DNA of 64,000 nucleotides from contig NZ_LVWJ02000014.1 in NCBI RefSeq assembly GCF_001625015.1, positions 2,976,001-3,040,000 of the forward strand, written 5' to 3'. Shown here one piece after another: positions 9,029 to 17,662 of this stretch. Numbering within the stretch: position 1 is the first letter of the stretch; every line of letters starts with the position of its first letter. Both the position numbers and the translations under genes were made by a program. Origin of the DNA: Lewinella sp. 4G2. Lineage in GTDB: Bacteria; Bacteroidota; Bacteroidia; Chitinophagales; Saprospiraceae. The notes beneath the pieces were generated by a model that was not told the DNA's origin, did not search any database, and was given only the letters and a program-made list of their open reading frames with translations.

Positions 9029-9910
9029 CTACCCCAACAAGATCTTAGCAAAAGAAGTCCCCATCTCCTTCCACTCCTCCGGCGTAGCGTAGGAAGACGC
9101 TTTCTTTAAAGTGCCCATCGCCTTCATCCTTTTTCCTTTCCGGGAAAGCTGCCGCGCGTAGTGCAAGTATTGGTGCAGCACCTGCTTCCGATATAGATCA
9201 AAATCTACCCGTTCGCTGACGCCCTTCAGATTGTAGCACTCCGCCAGCGTGGCGATGTTTTGTTGGAGTAACTCATCGTTGAGGTAATTGCCACTGCGCT
9301 GGTCTTCGTGTTGGCGGACAATAGCTGTGTATTTCGGTAATTGGTAGCAGCCGTGGTGGCGCAGGACTTCATTCATCCAGGTGAAATCCTCCAGCAGGAG
9401 GCGGTGGTTGTTCCACTCAATGTGGCGGATTGGCTCGGTAGCAAAGAAGTAGCAGAACGCCCCGGTCGGTTGGGCCCAGAATTGGGGGAGGGCATCGTCA
9501 ATATTATTCCAAAGATTTGTGCGCATCTCTCCCTTCGGCGTGCGGGCGACCTGACCGACGCGATAAACGGGTGACGGTTGGTCCGTCACTTCCAATTCCT
9601 CCGCAAGTTGAGCCAGATGTTGAGGATCGAGCAGGTCGTCATCATCCAGGAAACAGAAGTATCGGCCGCTGATTTCCTGCATACCTCGATTTCGTGCCGC
9701 GCTGGCCTGCTGGTTGGTTTGATGAAAAGTGCGGATACGGTCGTCCAGTAAACCCTCCAGGAATTCTTTGGTCCCGTCCGTCGAACCATCGTCGATGACG
9801 ATCAACTCCCAGTTAGTGTAGGCTTGTTCCCGTACGCTTTCGATGGCCTCCCGCAGCAAAGCCAGGCGGTTATGGGTAGGTAAAATTATGGAGATGAGAA
9901 GATCGGCCAT
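9029..9910 (-). CDS. Glycosyltransferase family 2
   Basis: 293 residues from the ATG at 9910 (an upstream TTG adds eight residues with no family support). The GT-A fold is clear: ISIILPTHNRLALLREAI at the N-terminus, VIDDGSTDGT near residue 40, and the DXD-type FLDDDDLLDPQHL near 85. It should transfer a sugar from a nucleotide-sugar donor at the inner face of the membrane, for surface polysaccharide or glycoprotein; donor and acceptor are unknown. No transmembrane helix is seen. The start lies 33 bases downstream of the pxpA stop, so the two may be co-transcribed. Confidence 0.9.
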   Translation of the reverse strand: MADLLISIILPTHNRLALLREAIESVREQAYTNWELIVIDDGSTDGTKEFLEGLLDDRIRTFHQTNQQASAARNRGMQEISGRYFCFLDDDDLLDPQHLAQLAEELEVTDQPSPVYRVGQVARTPKGEMRTNLWNNIDDALPQFWAQPTGAFCYFFATEPIRHIEWNNHRLLLEDFTWMNEVLRHHGCYQLPKYTAIVRQHEDQRSGNYLNDELLQQNIATLAECYNLKGVSERVDFDLYRKQVLHQYLHYARQLSRKGKRMKAMGTLKKASSYATPEEWKEMGTSFAKILLG

Positions 9911-9943
9911 GGCTGCAAAGGGATGAACCTGCAAGGTAAAGCA

Positions 9944-10678
9944 TTAGCTCGCCGCCAGCGTATCCAGGGCCCGCCGAATAGCCGCCGCTCGCTCCGCCGC
10001 CCCGTCGTGATCGCCGTGGAGGCACAGGGTTTGGACATTCACCCTTCCATTATTACCGTCCGGCAACTGAACTTGGCCCCTTGCTAGATCCAGGGCCTGG
10101 GCAACGCACTCTTCGGTGCTATGAAGCACGGCATTAGGCTCACTCCTCGGGACGAGGTGATTAAAACGGGCGTACCTGCGGTCCACGAAACCTTCGGCGA
10201 TGAAAGACAGACCGGCGGCTTTGGCAGCATCCTCCAAATGGGATCCTTCGGGGCCATAAACGTCCAGCCCACCAAAATTAACTGCTGTAGCTACTATGCA
10301 CTGGGCTACTCCGTCATCTTCACCAAACGCCGCCTCGTGGTACAGCGCTCCGTGGGGTTTAATGTGTTTCAATTGGCCACCCATCACGAGAGTCATGCCG
10401 GCGAGTGCGGCAACCTGGTAATCCAGGAGGGCGGATAGGGTAGGAAGGTCCACTGCTAGCTTGCGGCGGCCAAAGTGTTTGCGGTCCGGATAGCTGGGGT
10501 GAGCCCCAATCTGAACGCCGTCCTTCAACGCCAGTTCGATCGTCTTGCGCATGGTCAGCGCATCACCTCCGTGGAAGCCGCAAGCGACGTTGCAACTGTC
10601 CAAAAATGGCATCAGCACTGCGTCGTTGCCAACGGAGTGCTGATACCAGGATTCGCCGAGGTCGGCATTTAAGATCAT
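9944..10678 (-). CDS. pxpA: 5-oxoprolinase subunit A (LamB/YcsF family)
   Basis: 244 residues, normal length for the family. Signatures are the N-terminal MILNADLGES, the SCNVACGFHGGD segment near residue 28, VQIGAHPSYPDRKHFGRR, LKHIKPHGALYHEA and the C-terminal LCLHGDH. PxpA works with PxpB and PxpC to open 5-oxoproline to glutamate using ATP, removing a damage product of glutamine and glutamate. pxpB and pxpC are not in this window, so they must lie elsewhere or be absent. It sits 16 bases downstream of the TonB-type receptor gene on the same strand; a functional link there is doubtful. Confidence 0.92.
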   Translation of the reverse strand: MILNADLGESWYQHSVGNDAVLMPFLDSCNVACGFHGGDALTMRKTIELALKDGVQIGAHPSYPDRKHFGRRKLAVDLPTLSALLDYQVAALAGMTLVMGGQLKHIKPHGALYHEAAFGEDDGVAQCIVATAVNFGGLDVYGPEGSHLEDAAKAAGLSFIAEGFVDRRYARFNHLVPRSEPNAVLHSTEECVAQALDLARGQVQLPDGNNGRVNVQTLCLHGDHDGAAERAAAIRRALDTLAAS

Positions 10679-10694
10679 GATCTATGCTTCACGC

Positions 10695-13391
10695 TTACAG
10701 CTTATAAAAGAAGGTCGCCAAGAAGTACCGCCCCAAACTATTCGCCGAAGTTTCACTGGTGATGAACTGCGTCACCCGGCGATTGATGACCTGATTCTGG
10801 TTGAATAAGTCCGAACCGGATAGCCGGACGTAATGTCCCTTCTTCTTGAAGGGCCGCACCTCCAAACTAACTACCGCGTCGTACAATTCCTGCTTCGGCG
10901 CAAAGTCCGTCTCCGCGTAAATGTTGTAGGCGAAGCGGCTTTCCAAGCGCAATATTGGGGTAAATTCCAGACCAGTTGAAACGCTGATGTTGTGGACCAC
11001 CTGATTGGTATTCGCCGATTCGGCGTCGTCGAAACGGTTACTCTGGTCGGTGATGCCGTAGCCGAAGGTGAAGTAGCTGTCCTCGTTGAGCTCCGTGGTG
11101 ATGTTGGCCGAAGCGTTGAGGTTGGCATTGATGTTGGTGCGGCTGGCTCCGTCCACAATACCCTCGCCGCGGTTCCAGAAGGCGCCGCCATTGATCTCCA
11201 TCTGGCCATTCAGGAAGGCCATACCGATGGTACCTCCCAGATTGAAATTGGCCCCCCAGGCGTGGCTCACGTTAATGGGCTTGAAGACCTGCTGGTTGTT
11301 CGTAAAGGTGACCTCGTTGCCGAAGGCATTGTCCGTGTAAGTGACACCACCGTTACCGTAGATGGAAATAGCTTTGAATTGATCGTTGAACCAGAGATAC
11401 CCGTTGGCATTCGCCACCTCCTGTGGCGTAAGGTCGGGATTGCCAACGCTAATCTGTCCGGTAACGGAGGGCTGAGCAATGGTCTGCAATCGCTGGATGC
11501 CCGGCTCCCGCACGGAAGTGCGTGCGTTCAGGCTGAGGTAGCCCTTTTTTAAACGCTTGCGGTAACCGATGTAGGGGAGCACGTAATTGAAGTTAGTGGA
11601 TTGATCAATATCCCCCGCTAATCCTAACGTGGCGTTTTGGTAGTTGACACCAAAGTTTAGGTTACCTCCTTTCTCGTACCGGCGAATGAGGCCAACGCTT
11701 CCCTCCGCCTGCGTCCAGGTCTTTTCCAGAATGTTGGTGGTGGTGGCCTCGTTGAAGATGAACCGGTAATCACCCTCTTCGGCGTCGCGGGTAAATTCGG
11801 TACCCAAACTAAGATTCCACTTCTCACTAATTGGTTCCCGATAGGTTGCCTGGCCATTAAAATTGAGCGTGTTCGTCAGTCGGTCCTGGCGTTGGCGGCC
11901 ATCTATCAAGGCGCCGGGGAGGCGCACGGCGAGATCCTCACCTAAACCTTCGGTTAGCAGGTCAACGTCGCGTTGGTTGGTGGAATAGTCGCCGCCGACG
12001 CGGAAGCGCCAGGAGCGTTCTCGGTTGGTTTTCGACCGCACGTTATAACTGGCGCTGAGACTGCCATTGCTCTGTCCCACCTCGCTGTTGTTATCTACCA
12101 AAAAGTCCTGATCGTCCACTCCCGCTTCTTTGACCAGTGTATTCGAAAAGTCCTGGTTGTCACCGGCGCTGATGTTGAAATTAGCATTAACTCGGAGGCG
12201 ACCAGTCGTATCAATTTTTTGGCGCAGTTCCGCCCCGAAACTGTGGCGGTAACTCTGGGCGGCATTTGTTTCATCCGTAGCGATGACGCGGTTATCACCC
12301 GTCCGGTTAAAAGACTGAAGGTTCTCGGAGAGCTGGGTCTGGTTACGGTCGAAAAGCGCGTAATCCGCCGTCAATTGCCCGTCCTTTCCAATGGTCTTAC
12401 CGAAGTTGAGGCCAGCGGCAATGGATCGGTTATCGCCCGTCGCATCACCGTCGCGTTGTAGCCCCTGGGTCTGATCGCCGCTCTCGTTGCTGGACCACCA
12501 GAAGCCACCACCCCGGCCGGAGCTGGAATTAAAGCCCGAGATCTCGTCGCCACTGAAACCAACCTTATTGATGTTGTTGATCGTCCCCAGTACGCCCCAC
12601 TGGGTGGCATCGCTGATCCGGAAACCCTTACCACCCGCTTGGTAGCGTTCCTGCGTGCCGCCGCCTGCGTAGACGTCTCCGAATACCTTGGCTTTGAATT
12701 CTTCCTTGGTTTCTAGGTTAACGGTAATGTTTTCGTTGCCGTCGTCGTTACCTGTGATCTCCTCATCGTCACTCTTCTGGTCGTAGACTTCAATGTTCTT
12801 TACGGCCTTAGCGTCCAGGTTCTGGGTGAGTAGAGTAGTATTCCCACCAAAGAAGGGCTTGCCGTTGATCATCACTTCGCTGATGGGTTTGCCCCGCCAG
12901 GTGATCTGCCCGTTGGCGTCTACCGTCATGCCTGGCAGGCGGCGCAGGAGGTCTTCCACCACGGCGTTTTCACCCACGGCGAAGGCTTCGGCGTCGTACA
13001 TCATGGTATCCCCGACCATGCGGATGGGGATGCGGTCCGCCGTCACCTCGATACCGTTCAATAAAAAGCCGGCGGGGTACATCCGGAGCTCCCCGAGGCC
13101 GAGGTACTGGTCTTCCGCGGTGATCTTCAGGGTTTGGTCGCCGCGTTCAAATCCGATGAAGGACAGGCGAAGCAGGTAGTCCCCTGGGGCTACATTTTCC
13201 ATGCGGAAGATGCCCTTGTCGTCCGTCGTTCCGAAAGCAGTCAGGAGGCTGTCGGAACTTCTTAGCAGCACGGCATTAGCGCCGGGTAGGGTAGTGCCGC
13301 TGGAATCAACGACGGTACCAACAATCTCCGTTTGGGCGCTGACGCAGGTGCAGAAAAATAGGGTTAGGGTAAGGAGTAAAAAGTGTTTCAT
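10695..13391 (-). CDS. TonB-dependent-receptor-like outer-membrane protein
   Basis: 898 residues with signal peptide (MKHFLLLTLTLFFCTCVSAQ). A carboxypeptidase-regulatory-like beta-sandwich (about 21-105: VGTVVDSSGTTLPGANAVLL) is followed by a plug-like domain (VVEDLLRRLPGMTVDANG, VMINGKPFFGG) and a long barrel of the OMP_b-brl_3 type. This group usually lacks a clear TonB box and is often encoded with GLPGLI proteins, as here (upstream gene at 13461). The substrate is unknown; peptide or metal transport is sometimes suggested for the family. A terminator-like hairpin sits between the two genes. A dispersed 18-mer copy encodes the end of the signal peptide (CTCVSAQ). Confidence 0.9.
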   Translation of the reverse strand: MKHFLLLTLTLFFCTCVSAQTEIVGTVVDSSGTTLPGANAVLLRSSDSLLTAFGTTDDKGIFRMENVAPGDYLLRLSFIGFERGDQTLKITAEDQYLGLGELRMYPAGFLLNGIEVTADRIPIRMVGDTMMYDAEAFAVGENAVVEDLLRRLPGMTVDANGQITWRGKPISEVMINGKPFFGGNTTLLTQNLDAKAVKNIEVYDQKSDDEEITGNDDGNENITVNLETKEEFKAKVFGDVYAGGGTQERYQAGGKGFRISDATQWGVLGTINNINKVGFSGDEISGFNSSSGRGGGFWWSSNESGDQTQGLQRDGDATGDNRSIAAGLNFGKTIGKDGQLTADYALFDRNQTQLSENLQSFNRTGDNRVIATDETNAAQSYRHSFGAELRQKIDTTGRLRVNANFNISAGDNQDFSNTLVKEAGVDDQDFLVDNNSEVGQSNGSLSASYNVRSKTNRERSWRFRVGGDYSTNQRDVDLLTEGLGEDLAVRLPGALIDGRQRQDRLTNTLNFNGQATYREPISEKWNLSLGTEFTRDAEEGDYRFIFNEATTTNILEKTWTQAEGSVGLIRRYEKGGNLNFGVNYQNATLGLAGDIDQSTNFNYVLPYIGYRKRLKKGYLSLNARTSVREPGIQRLQTIAQPSVTGQISVGNPDLTPQEVANANGYLWFNDQFKAISIYGNGGVTYTDNAFGNEVTFTNNQQVFKPINVSHAWGANFNLGGTIGMAFLNGQMEINGGAFWNRGEGIVDGASRTNINANLNASANITTELNEDSYFTFGYGITDQSNRFDDAESANTNQVVHNISVSTGLEFTPILRLESRFAYNIYAETDFAPKQELYDAVVSLEVRPFKKKGHYVRLSGSDLFNQNQVINRRVTQFITSETSANSLGRYFLATFFYKL
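13335..13352 (+). repeat. Dispersed 18-mer copy 3
   Basis: GGCGCTGACGCAGGTGCA, exact core. It lies antisense in the receptor gene and encodes the signal-peptidase region CTCVSAQ. Confidence 0.8.
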
Positions 13392-13422
13392 ATGCTGGGT
13401 GAGTGTGTACAGGGTAAAGGAG

Positions 13423-13453
13423 GAGGCCGCCAGCCTTACTGGCGGGCGGCCTC
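13423..13453 (-). terminator. Hairpin between the GLPGLI gene and the receptor gene
   Basis: GAGGCCGCC (13423-13431) pairs with GGCGGCCTC (13445-13453), followed on the minus strand by a pyrimidine-rich run. It sits in the 69-base gap inside what looks like an operon, so it may lower expression of the receptor relative to its upstream partner. Confidence 0.6.
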
Positions 13454-13460
13454 ATTTGGG

Positions 13461-14210
13461 CTAGTTTCGGTTCCAACTGCGGCGGCGGCGTTCCATGGCC
13501 TCCTTAGCGCGGGCCATGTGCTTGTCGAACTCTTCGCGGGTGATGACTTTTTCGTCGTCAGGTTTGGCAATCACAAGGTCAGGCGCGTTGGGCTGCATTG
13601 TCGTCATCTTGTATTCCATGGTACGGCCTTCCTTCTGGACTTTCAGGTAGAGGATGGCGCCGGGCAAGCCGCCATATCCTTTGGGGCCAATACTCATTGG
13701 GATGCTGCTCGTGAAGTAAGCAGTTAGCGTATCTCCTTCCTCGGTTATGGCCGTCGCCAACTGGGTCGGAAGTGGAAGTTCCTTCATCCCCACTTTCATG
13801 TTGGCGATGTTCCAGCTGGGCGTCTTCCAGGGCTCTTCAAGGATGAAGGCGCGGTCCATCACCCGGCGGCGGTCGGTGCGGGTGGAGTCCTTCATGTTGA
13901 TGTAGTAAACCTCCGGGTTCTCGTTCATCCGTGCGTACCAGCCGCCACGCCCCTGCGTTTTGGAGGGGTCCGGTGGGACCTGCGAGTAGCTGAAGGCCTC
14001 GCCGTTAAAGCTGAGTTGGCCCTCCATATCGAAGGCGCCTTCGGCCATTTTCTTTTCCATTTCCTTCTTGCGGTCGATGCTCATCCAGTCGCCGAAATCC
14101 ATCGAAAAATGTTCGTTGTAATTGATGGTCCCCTCAGTGATCTGTGCACTTGCGGAAGCAGGTAGTGCCAGGGCAAAGAGAGCCAGGGCGTAAAAAAAGA
14201 CGTATTTCAT
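13461..14210 (-). CDS. GLPGLI family protein
   Basis: 249 residues. Signal peptide MKYVFFYALALFALALPASASAQ, then an Ile/Thr-rich start (ITEGTINYNEHF) typical of the family, and the name motif as GYGGLPGAILYL near residue 180. GLPGLI proteins are Bacteroidota-specific secreted or periplasmic proteins of unknown activity, regularly paired with carboxypeptidase-regulatory TonB receptors; the gene directly downstream is such a receptor. This copy has many Met residues and a Lys/Glu-rich tract after the signal peptide, and an Arg-rich C-terminus (MERRRRSWNRN). The family call is confident; the function is not known. Confidence 0.9.
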   Translation of the reverse strand: MKYVFFYALALFALALPASASAQITEGTINYNEHFSMDFGDWMSIDRKKEMEKKMAEGAFDMEGQLSFNGEAFSYSQVPPDPSKTQGRGGWYARMNENPEVYYINMKDSTRTDRRRVMDRAFILEEPWKTPSWNIANMKVGMKELPLPTQLATAITEEGDTLTAYFTSSIPMSIGPKGYGGLPGAILYLKVQKEGRTMEYKMTTMQPNAPDLVIAKPDDEKVITREEFDKHMARAKEAMERRRRSWNRN

Positions 14211-14530
14211 TTTCTAGGAGTTAATTCAAGGTGTTAAGGTGCCAGCTGGCAAAGATGTTGCGGGTTCAACTTTTGTTAACACGCGGGGAAGTGGTTCCGC
14301 CGCGTTCAGATGGTCTGGTTGATACTGGTAAGACAGTTAGCAGCCGTGTTTTCCTCCGCTAATTGAGGCCTTATTTATCCGAAATAGGTACGTAAAAATT
14401 AGCTAAAGGTTGCTCCGTAAAGATAGGAGTCCGCTAAAGTGACCATAAGCCAAAGACGGTTAATTATCGTTAAGTCACTTTGCCTCTCCTCTTTATCCAA
14501 CGTTCTTTGCGCCAGACCGATCGGCCAACC
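14211..14530. other. Divergent intergenic region, 320 bp
   Basis: Lies between the minus-strand GLPGLI gene and the plus-strand sensor kinase. It holds an 8-bp inverted repeat at 14436-14481 and AT-rich stretches. A longer in-frame reading of the kinase from 14480 has no family support. Nothing else is recognisable. Confidence 0.55.
14436..14481. promoter_or_regulatory. Inverted repeat upstream of the two-component operon
   Basis: AAAGTGAC (14436-14443) and GTCACTTT (14474-14481) are perfect reverse complements 30 bases apart, ending 49 bases before the kinase ATG. The size fits an operator bound by two regulator dimers; autoregulation is only a guess. Confidence 0.35.
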
Positions 14531-15913
14531 ATGAAAAAATTACTTTACACCTTCAGCGCCATCCTGCTGTTGCTGGCCACCTTTTTGGGGATCTGGTGGA
14601 GCCAATCCTACCGCAAGAACGTTGCCAACCTCCGGCAAACCGTGGAGGGGGAGGTCAACCGGCTGGTGACCGACGAATTCGTCTACGCTACCCTCCAAAC
14701 CTTCATGCGGGACGATCGGCCGCACCGGGCCGGCGCCATCTTCCACCAAAACTTCCCCGGCGGCCGGCAGCGGATGATCCGCATTGAACGCATTGTTTCC
14801 ACCGACAATGGTAACCCCGAATACGCCGACATCACCATCATCAGCAACGGCCGGCCCATTGCGAACACCCACTTTTTCTACGAAAACAAATACATCGCCC
14901 TGGAGGAACTTCCCCAGATCGTTCGGGACAGTATGCAGCGGAAGTTTGGCATTCAACTGGAGCCCATCTTCTTCCAGGCGCCGCGGCAGCGCTACAATGA
15001 TCGCTTCGGTACTCACCCCGATGACCCGCTCACGGTACGCGTCAAACACCTGACGCCGGAGGACGCCGATCTGCCCAAGGCCAGTTTCGTTATCCGTAAC
15101 TACCGGGGCACGGTGTTGCTCGATCTCATCCCGGAATTCCTCTTCGGTCTCATCCTATTTGGGGCTACTGGTTTTGCCTTCGCCAGTGCCTACCGGAATA
15201 TCCACGAGCAGAAGCAACAATTGCAGGCTAAGGATGCCCTCGTGGCCAACGTCGCCCACGAGCTCAAGACGCCCATCGCAACGGTTGGCGTCGCCCTCGA
15301 AGCCCTCAACGTCTTCGGTGCGGACGCCGACCCCGCCCGCCGCCAGGAATACCTGAGCATCGGCCAGACGGAATTAAAGCGCCTGAATGAAATGGCCGAC
15401 CGCGCCATCGATTCCTTACAGGATGAAGATCTCGCCGGGCGGCTTTCGCTGGCCAACGTCGACCTGAAAAGTAGCGTGGACGAAGCCTGGCGGGGCCTTT
15501 CGCTTCGTTACGGTTTGCCCGACGAGTCGCTTACCCTCAGTACTTACGGTAACACCGTCGCTGAGGTGGACGAGCACTACTGGCACCACCTCGTCTACAA
15601 CTTGCTCGACAATGCCTGCAAGTACGGCGGCCGCCCCCTGGCCATCGATGTCAATATCGCTGCTCAGTCCGATCAGGTGGTCCTGACCGTTTCCGATAAT
15701 GGCCGCGGCATCCCGCAGCAGGAGCGGGAAAAGGTGTTCGACCGTTTCTACCGCATCTACCGGCCGGCCGAGGGGCATACGGCGAAGGGCCACGGTTTGG
15801 GCCTCAGTTTTGTCCGCCAGATCGCACGCGCCCACGGTGGTGGGGTGCGGGTGGATAACAATTCCGGCGGCGGCGCCCGGTTCACCGTCACCCTTCCTAA
15901 TTACAAATCCTAG
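14531..15913 (+). CDS. Sensor histidine kinase
   Basis: 460 residues from the ATG at 14531. A first membrane helix (about 3-23), a periplasmic domain of about 170 residues with no recognised fold, a second helix (about 200-220), then HisKA directly: NVAHELKTPIATVG with phosphoacceptor His about 243. HATPase boxes follow: YNLLDNACKYGG near 355, VSDNGRGIP near 388, FDRFYRIYR, and HGLGLSFVRQIARAHGG. No HAMP domain is seen. It should autophosphorylate and pass phosphate to the regulator encoded at 16600. The architecture resembles Bacteroidota RprX-type kinases. The signal sensed is unknown. Four bases separate it from the next gene. Confidence 0.93.
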   Translation: MKKLLYTFSAILLLLATFLGIWWSQSYRKNVANLRQTVEGEVNRLVTDEFVYATLQTFMRDDRPHRAGAIFHQNFPGGRQRMIRIERIVSTDNGNPEYADITIISNGRPIANTHFFYENKYIALEELPQIVRDSMQRKFGIQLEPIFFQAPRQRYNDRFGTHPDDPLTVRVKHLTPEDADLPKASFVIRNYRGTVLLDLIPEFLFGLILFGATGFAFASAYRNIHEQKQQLQAKDALVANVAHELKTPIATVGVALEALNVFGADADPARRQEYLSIGQTELKRLNEMADRAIDSLQDEDLAGRLSLANVDLKSSVDEAWRGLSLRYGLPDESLTLSTYGNTVAEVDEHYWHHLVYNLLDNACKYGGRPLAIDVNIAAQSDQVVLTVSDNGRGIPQQEREKVFDRFYRIYRPAEGHTAKGHGLGLSFVRQIARAHGGGVRVDNNSGGGARFTVTLPNYKS

Positions 15914-15916
15914 GTC

Positions 15917-16492
15917 ATGTCTACTCGTCTGTTGCTGCAAATTGGTGGCGCGTTCGCGGTTCTGGTTATCGCCTTATTCGCATCAACGAGCCAGATGGAG
16001 CGCAACGCCATTTTCGGGTACAACCAACCGACGGAATACCGACTCAGGCAAGCCTCCGCGAACGTCATACCCCTCAATCACCCCTGGAATGACGTGGTGC
16101 GCACGCACAACGCAGGGTGGCCGGCCTTCGATCATTTCTACCGCAATCAGATTCTGGCCGAAAGCAGCGCCCCCTACCACGATCATCTTCGTTTCAAGGC
16201 CATCAGCCACCTGGTTGCTGAAACCTATTTCTTGCTCAATGCGCCGGCGGAAACGCGCTGGTTTTACCTCCGCGAACTGGAAAGTCTCCCGTACATCCCT
16301 GACCCAAACGTGGCGCTGTCGCTGGTGCAAAGTTTGTGGGAGAATAATGGACCGGTCGACGTCGATCTCTACAACTTTACCCAGGGGATCGAGCACGACA
16401 ACCGGACGTACCTGGGGGAAGACGGTTTCGCTGCGCACAACGCCATGTACCGGGATACCTACGACGAACTTCGCCGGCTCGGTGACCTTTGA
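15917..16492 (+). CDS. Membrane-anchored protein of unknown function between kinase and regulator
   Basis: 191 residues. A hydrophobic N-terminal segment (about 4-22) is an uncleaved anchor or signal peptide; the rest is Trp-, Tyr- and His-containing and probably exported (HPWNDVVRTHNAGWPAFDHFY, IEHDNRTYLGEDGFAAHN). I recognise no domain. It starts three bases after the kinase stop, so it is surely co-transcribed with it. It may be an accessory sensor or modulator for the kinase; that is inference from position. Its length and spacing make a chance ORF unlikely. Confidence 0.75.
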   Translation: MSTRLLLQIGGAFAVLVIALFASTSQMERNAIFGYNQPTEYRLRQASANVIPLNHPWNDVVRTHNAGWPAFDHFYRNQILAESSAPYHDHLRFKAISHLVAETYFLLNAPAETRWFYLRELESLPYIPDPNVALSLVQSLWENNGPVDVDLYNFTQGIEHDNRTYLGEDGFAAHNAMYRDTYDELRRLGDL

Positions 16493-16599
16493 TTGGAGGT
16501 AGCCATTAGGTTCGAAGGGTTAAAGCGGAATTTTAGCGATATGAGCTAATCCGTTGCAGCAATGGTTACTAAGTTAAGTGAGATAATAAATACATACCC

Positions 16600-17343
16600 A
16601 TGAAAGTGCTGTACGTCGAAGATGAACCCCTTCTCGCCCGCATCGTCAAGGAATCCCTCGAAAGTAGGGGGCTCGACATTGATTGGTACACGGATGCGGA
16701 GGCCGGTAAGGATGGCATCCTGCAGGCGGGCAACTACGACATCGCGCTGCTGGACGTTCAGCTTCCCGGCGAAGATGGCTTTTCCATTGGGAGACGAATC
16801 CGGGCCTCCTTCCCGCGATTACCCATCCTCTTTCTTACCGCCAGAGTACAGGCGAAGGACGCCCTGGCGGGTTTTGAAGCTGGGGGCAATGACTACGTCC
16901 GGAAACCCTTCAGCATGGAGGAACTCCTCGTTCGCATGGAGAACCTCATCAATTTGGCGGAAGGTTCCGGACCGGGTTCACCCACTAACTCCGCACCCGC
17001 GGCAGCGCCCAATGTTGGGGTACGAGTGACCGGAGAAATCTATGAATTTGGGAATTTCATCCTTGATTACTCCAACCTGCGGCTAACGCTGGTAGGGGAA
17101 GAACCACGGGTGACTTCCCTAAGCCACCGTGAAGCGGAACTGCTTCGCTTATTTCTGCAGTCGCACGGAGAAGAGGTAATTGAGCGGAAAAAAATCCTGC
17201 TGGAATTGTGGCATGACGACGGCTTTTTCAACTCCCGTAACCTGGACGTTTACGTTCGAAAATTGCGGGCTCTCCTGGAAGCCGACCCGAAGGTGCGCAT
17301 CCTGACGCTGCGCGGCGTCGGCTACCGCTTTGTCGTTGAATAG
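16600..17343 (+). CDS. OmpR/PhoB-family response regulator
   Basis: 247 residues. Receiver domain (1-120) with acidic pocket E7/D8, phosphoacceptor Asp 52 (LLDVQLPGEDGF), Thr 80 and Lys 102 (YVRKPF). A linker of about 25 residues is followed by a winged-helix DNA-binding domain (FGNFILDYSNLRL to the end, ILTLRGVGYRFVVE). It is the presumed partner of the kinase at 14531. The 107-base gap upstream of the ATG could hold an extra promoter. The linker is partly made by a dispersed 18-mer copy, which reads as APAAAP. Confidence 0.95.
   Translation: MKVLYVEDEPLLARIVKESLESRGLDIDWYTDAEAGKDGILQAGNYDIALLDVQLPGEDGFSIGRRIRASFPRLPILFLTARVQAKDALAGFEAGGNDYVRKPFSMEELLVRMENLINLAEGSGPGSPTNSAPAAAPNVGVRVTGEIYEFGNFILDYSNLRLTLVGEEPRVTSLSHREAELLRLFLQSHGEEVIERKKILLELWHDDGFFNSRNLDVYVRKLRALLEADPKVRILTLRGVGYRFVVE
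16992..17009 (-). repeat. Dispersed 18-mer copy 4
   Basis: CGCACCCGCGGCAGCGCC on the plus strand; exact core in minus orientation. Encodes Ala/Pro residues of the response-regulator interdomain linker. Confidence 0.75.
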
Positions 17344-17370
17344 GCTCAACTAGCCGGGGCCATTTATCGT

Positions 17371-17378
17371 TACCTTTG
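17371..17378 (+). promoter_or_regulatory. -7 box just before the NifU-like gene
   Basis: TACCTTTG ends five bases before the ATG at 17384. A transcription start about seven bases downstream would fall at or inside that ATG, which favours the ATG at 17396. Confidence 0.5.
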
Positions 17379-17395
17379 TCACCATGACAGTAACT

Positions 17396-17644
17396 ATGAC
17401 CCCCGACGAAAAACAGGACTGGATCTCCAAAGTGGATAGCGCCCTCGACGAAGTGCGCCCCCACCTGGCCATCGACGGTGGAAACATTGAAGTCGTTAAT
17501 ATTTCTGACGGCAAGATCGTCGAAATCAAGTGGCTCGGCGCCTGCAACGGTTGCTCCATGACCGCCATGACGATGAAGGCCGGGGTTGAGGAAACGCTCA
17601 AGCGCCGCCTTCCTGAAATCGCCGGCGTAGTCGCCGTCAACTAA
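17396..17644 (+). CDS. NifU C-terminal-domain protein (iron-sulfur scaffold/carrier)
   Basis: 82 residues from the ATG at 17396; the ATG at 17384 is possible but overlaps the expected transcription start. The NifU C-terminal core is complete: VRPHLAIDGGNIEVV, then LGACNGCSMTAMTMKAGVEE with the CxxC cysteines that hold a bridging cluster. It should act as a cytosolic Fe-S scaffold or carrier, alone rather than with SufB/SufS, since no other Fe-S genes are nearby. It is followed 18 bases later by rsmE and probably starts that operon. Confidence 0.92.
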   Translation: MTPDEKQDWISKVDSALDEVRPHLAIDGGNIEVVNISDGKIVEIKWLGACNGCSMTAMTMKAGVEETLKRRLPEIAGVVAVN

Positions 17645-17662
17645 GCAAGTTCAGCGCCGACC

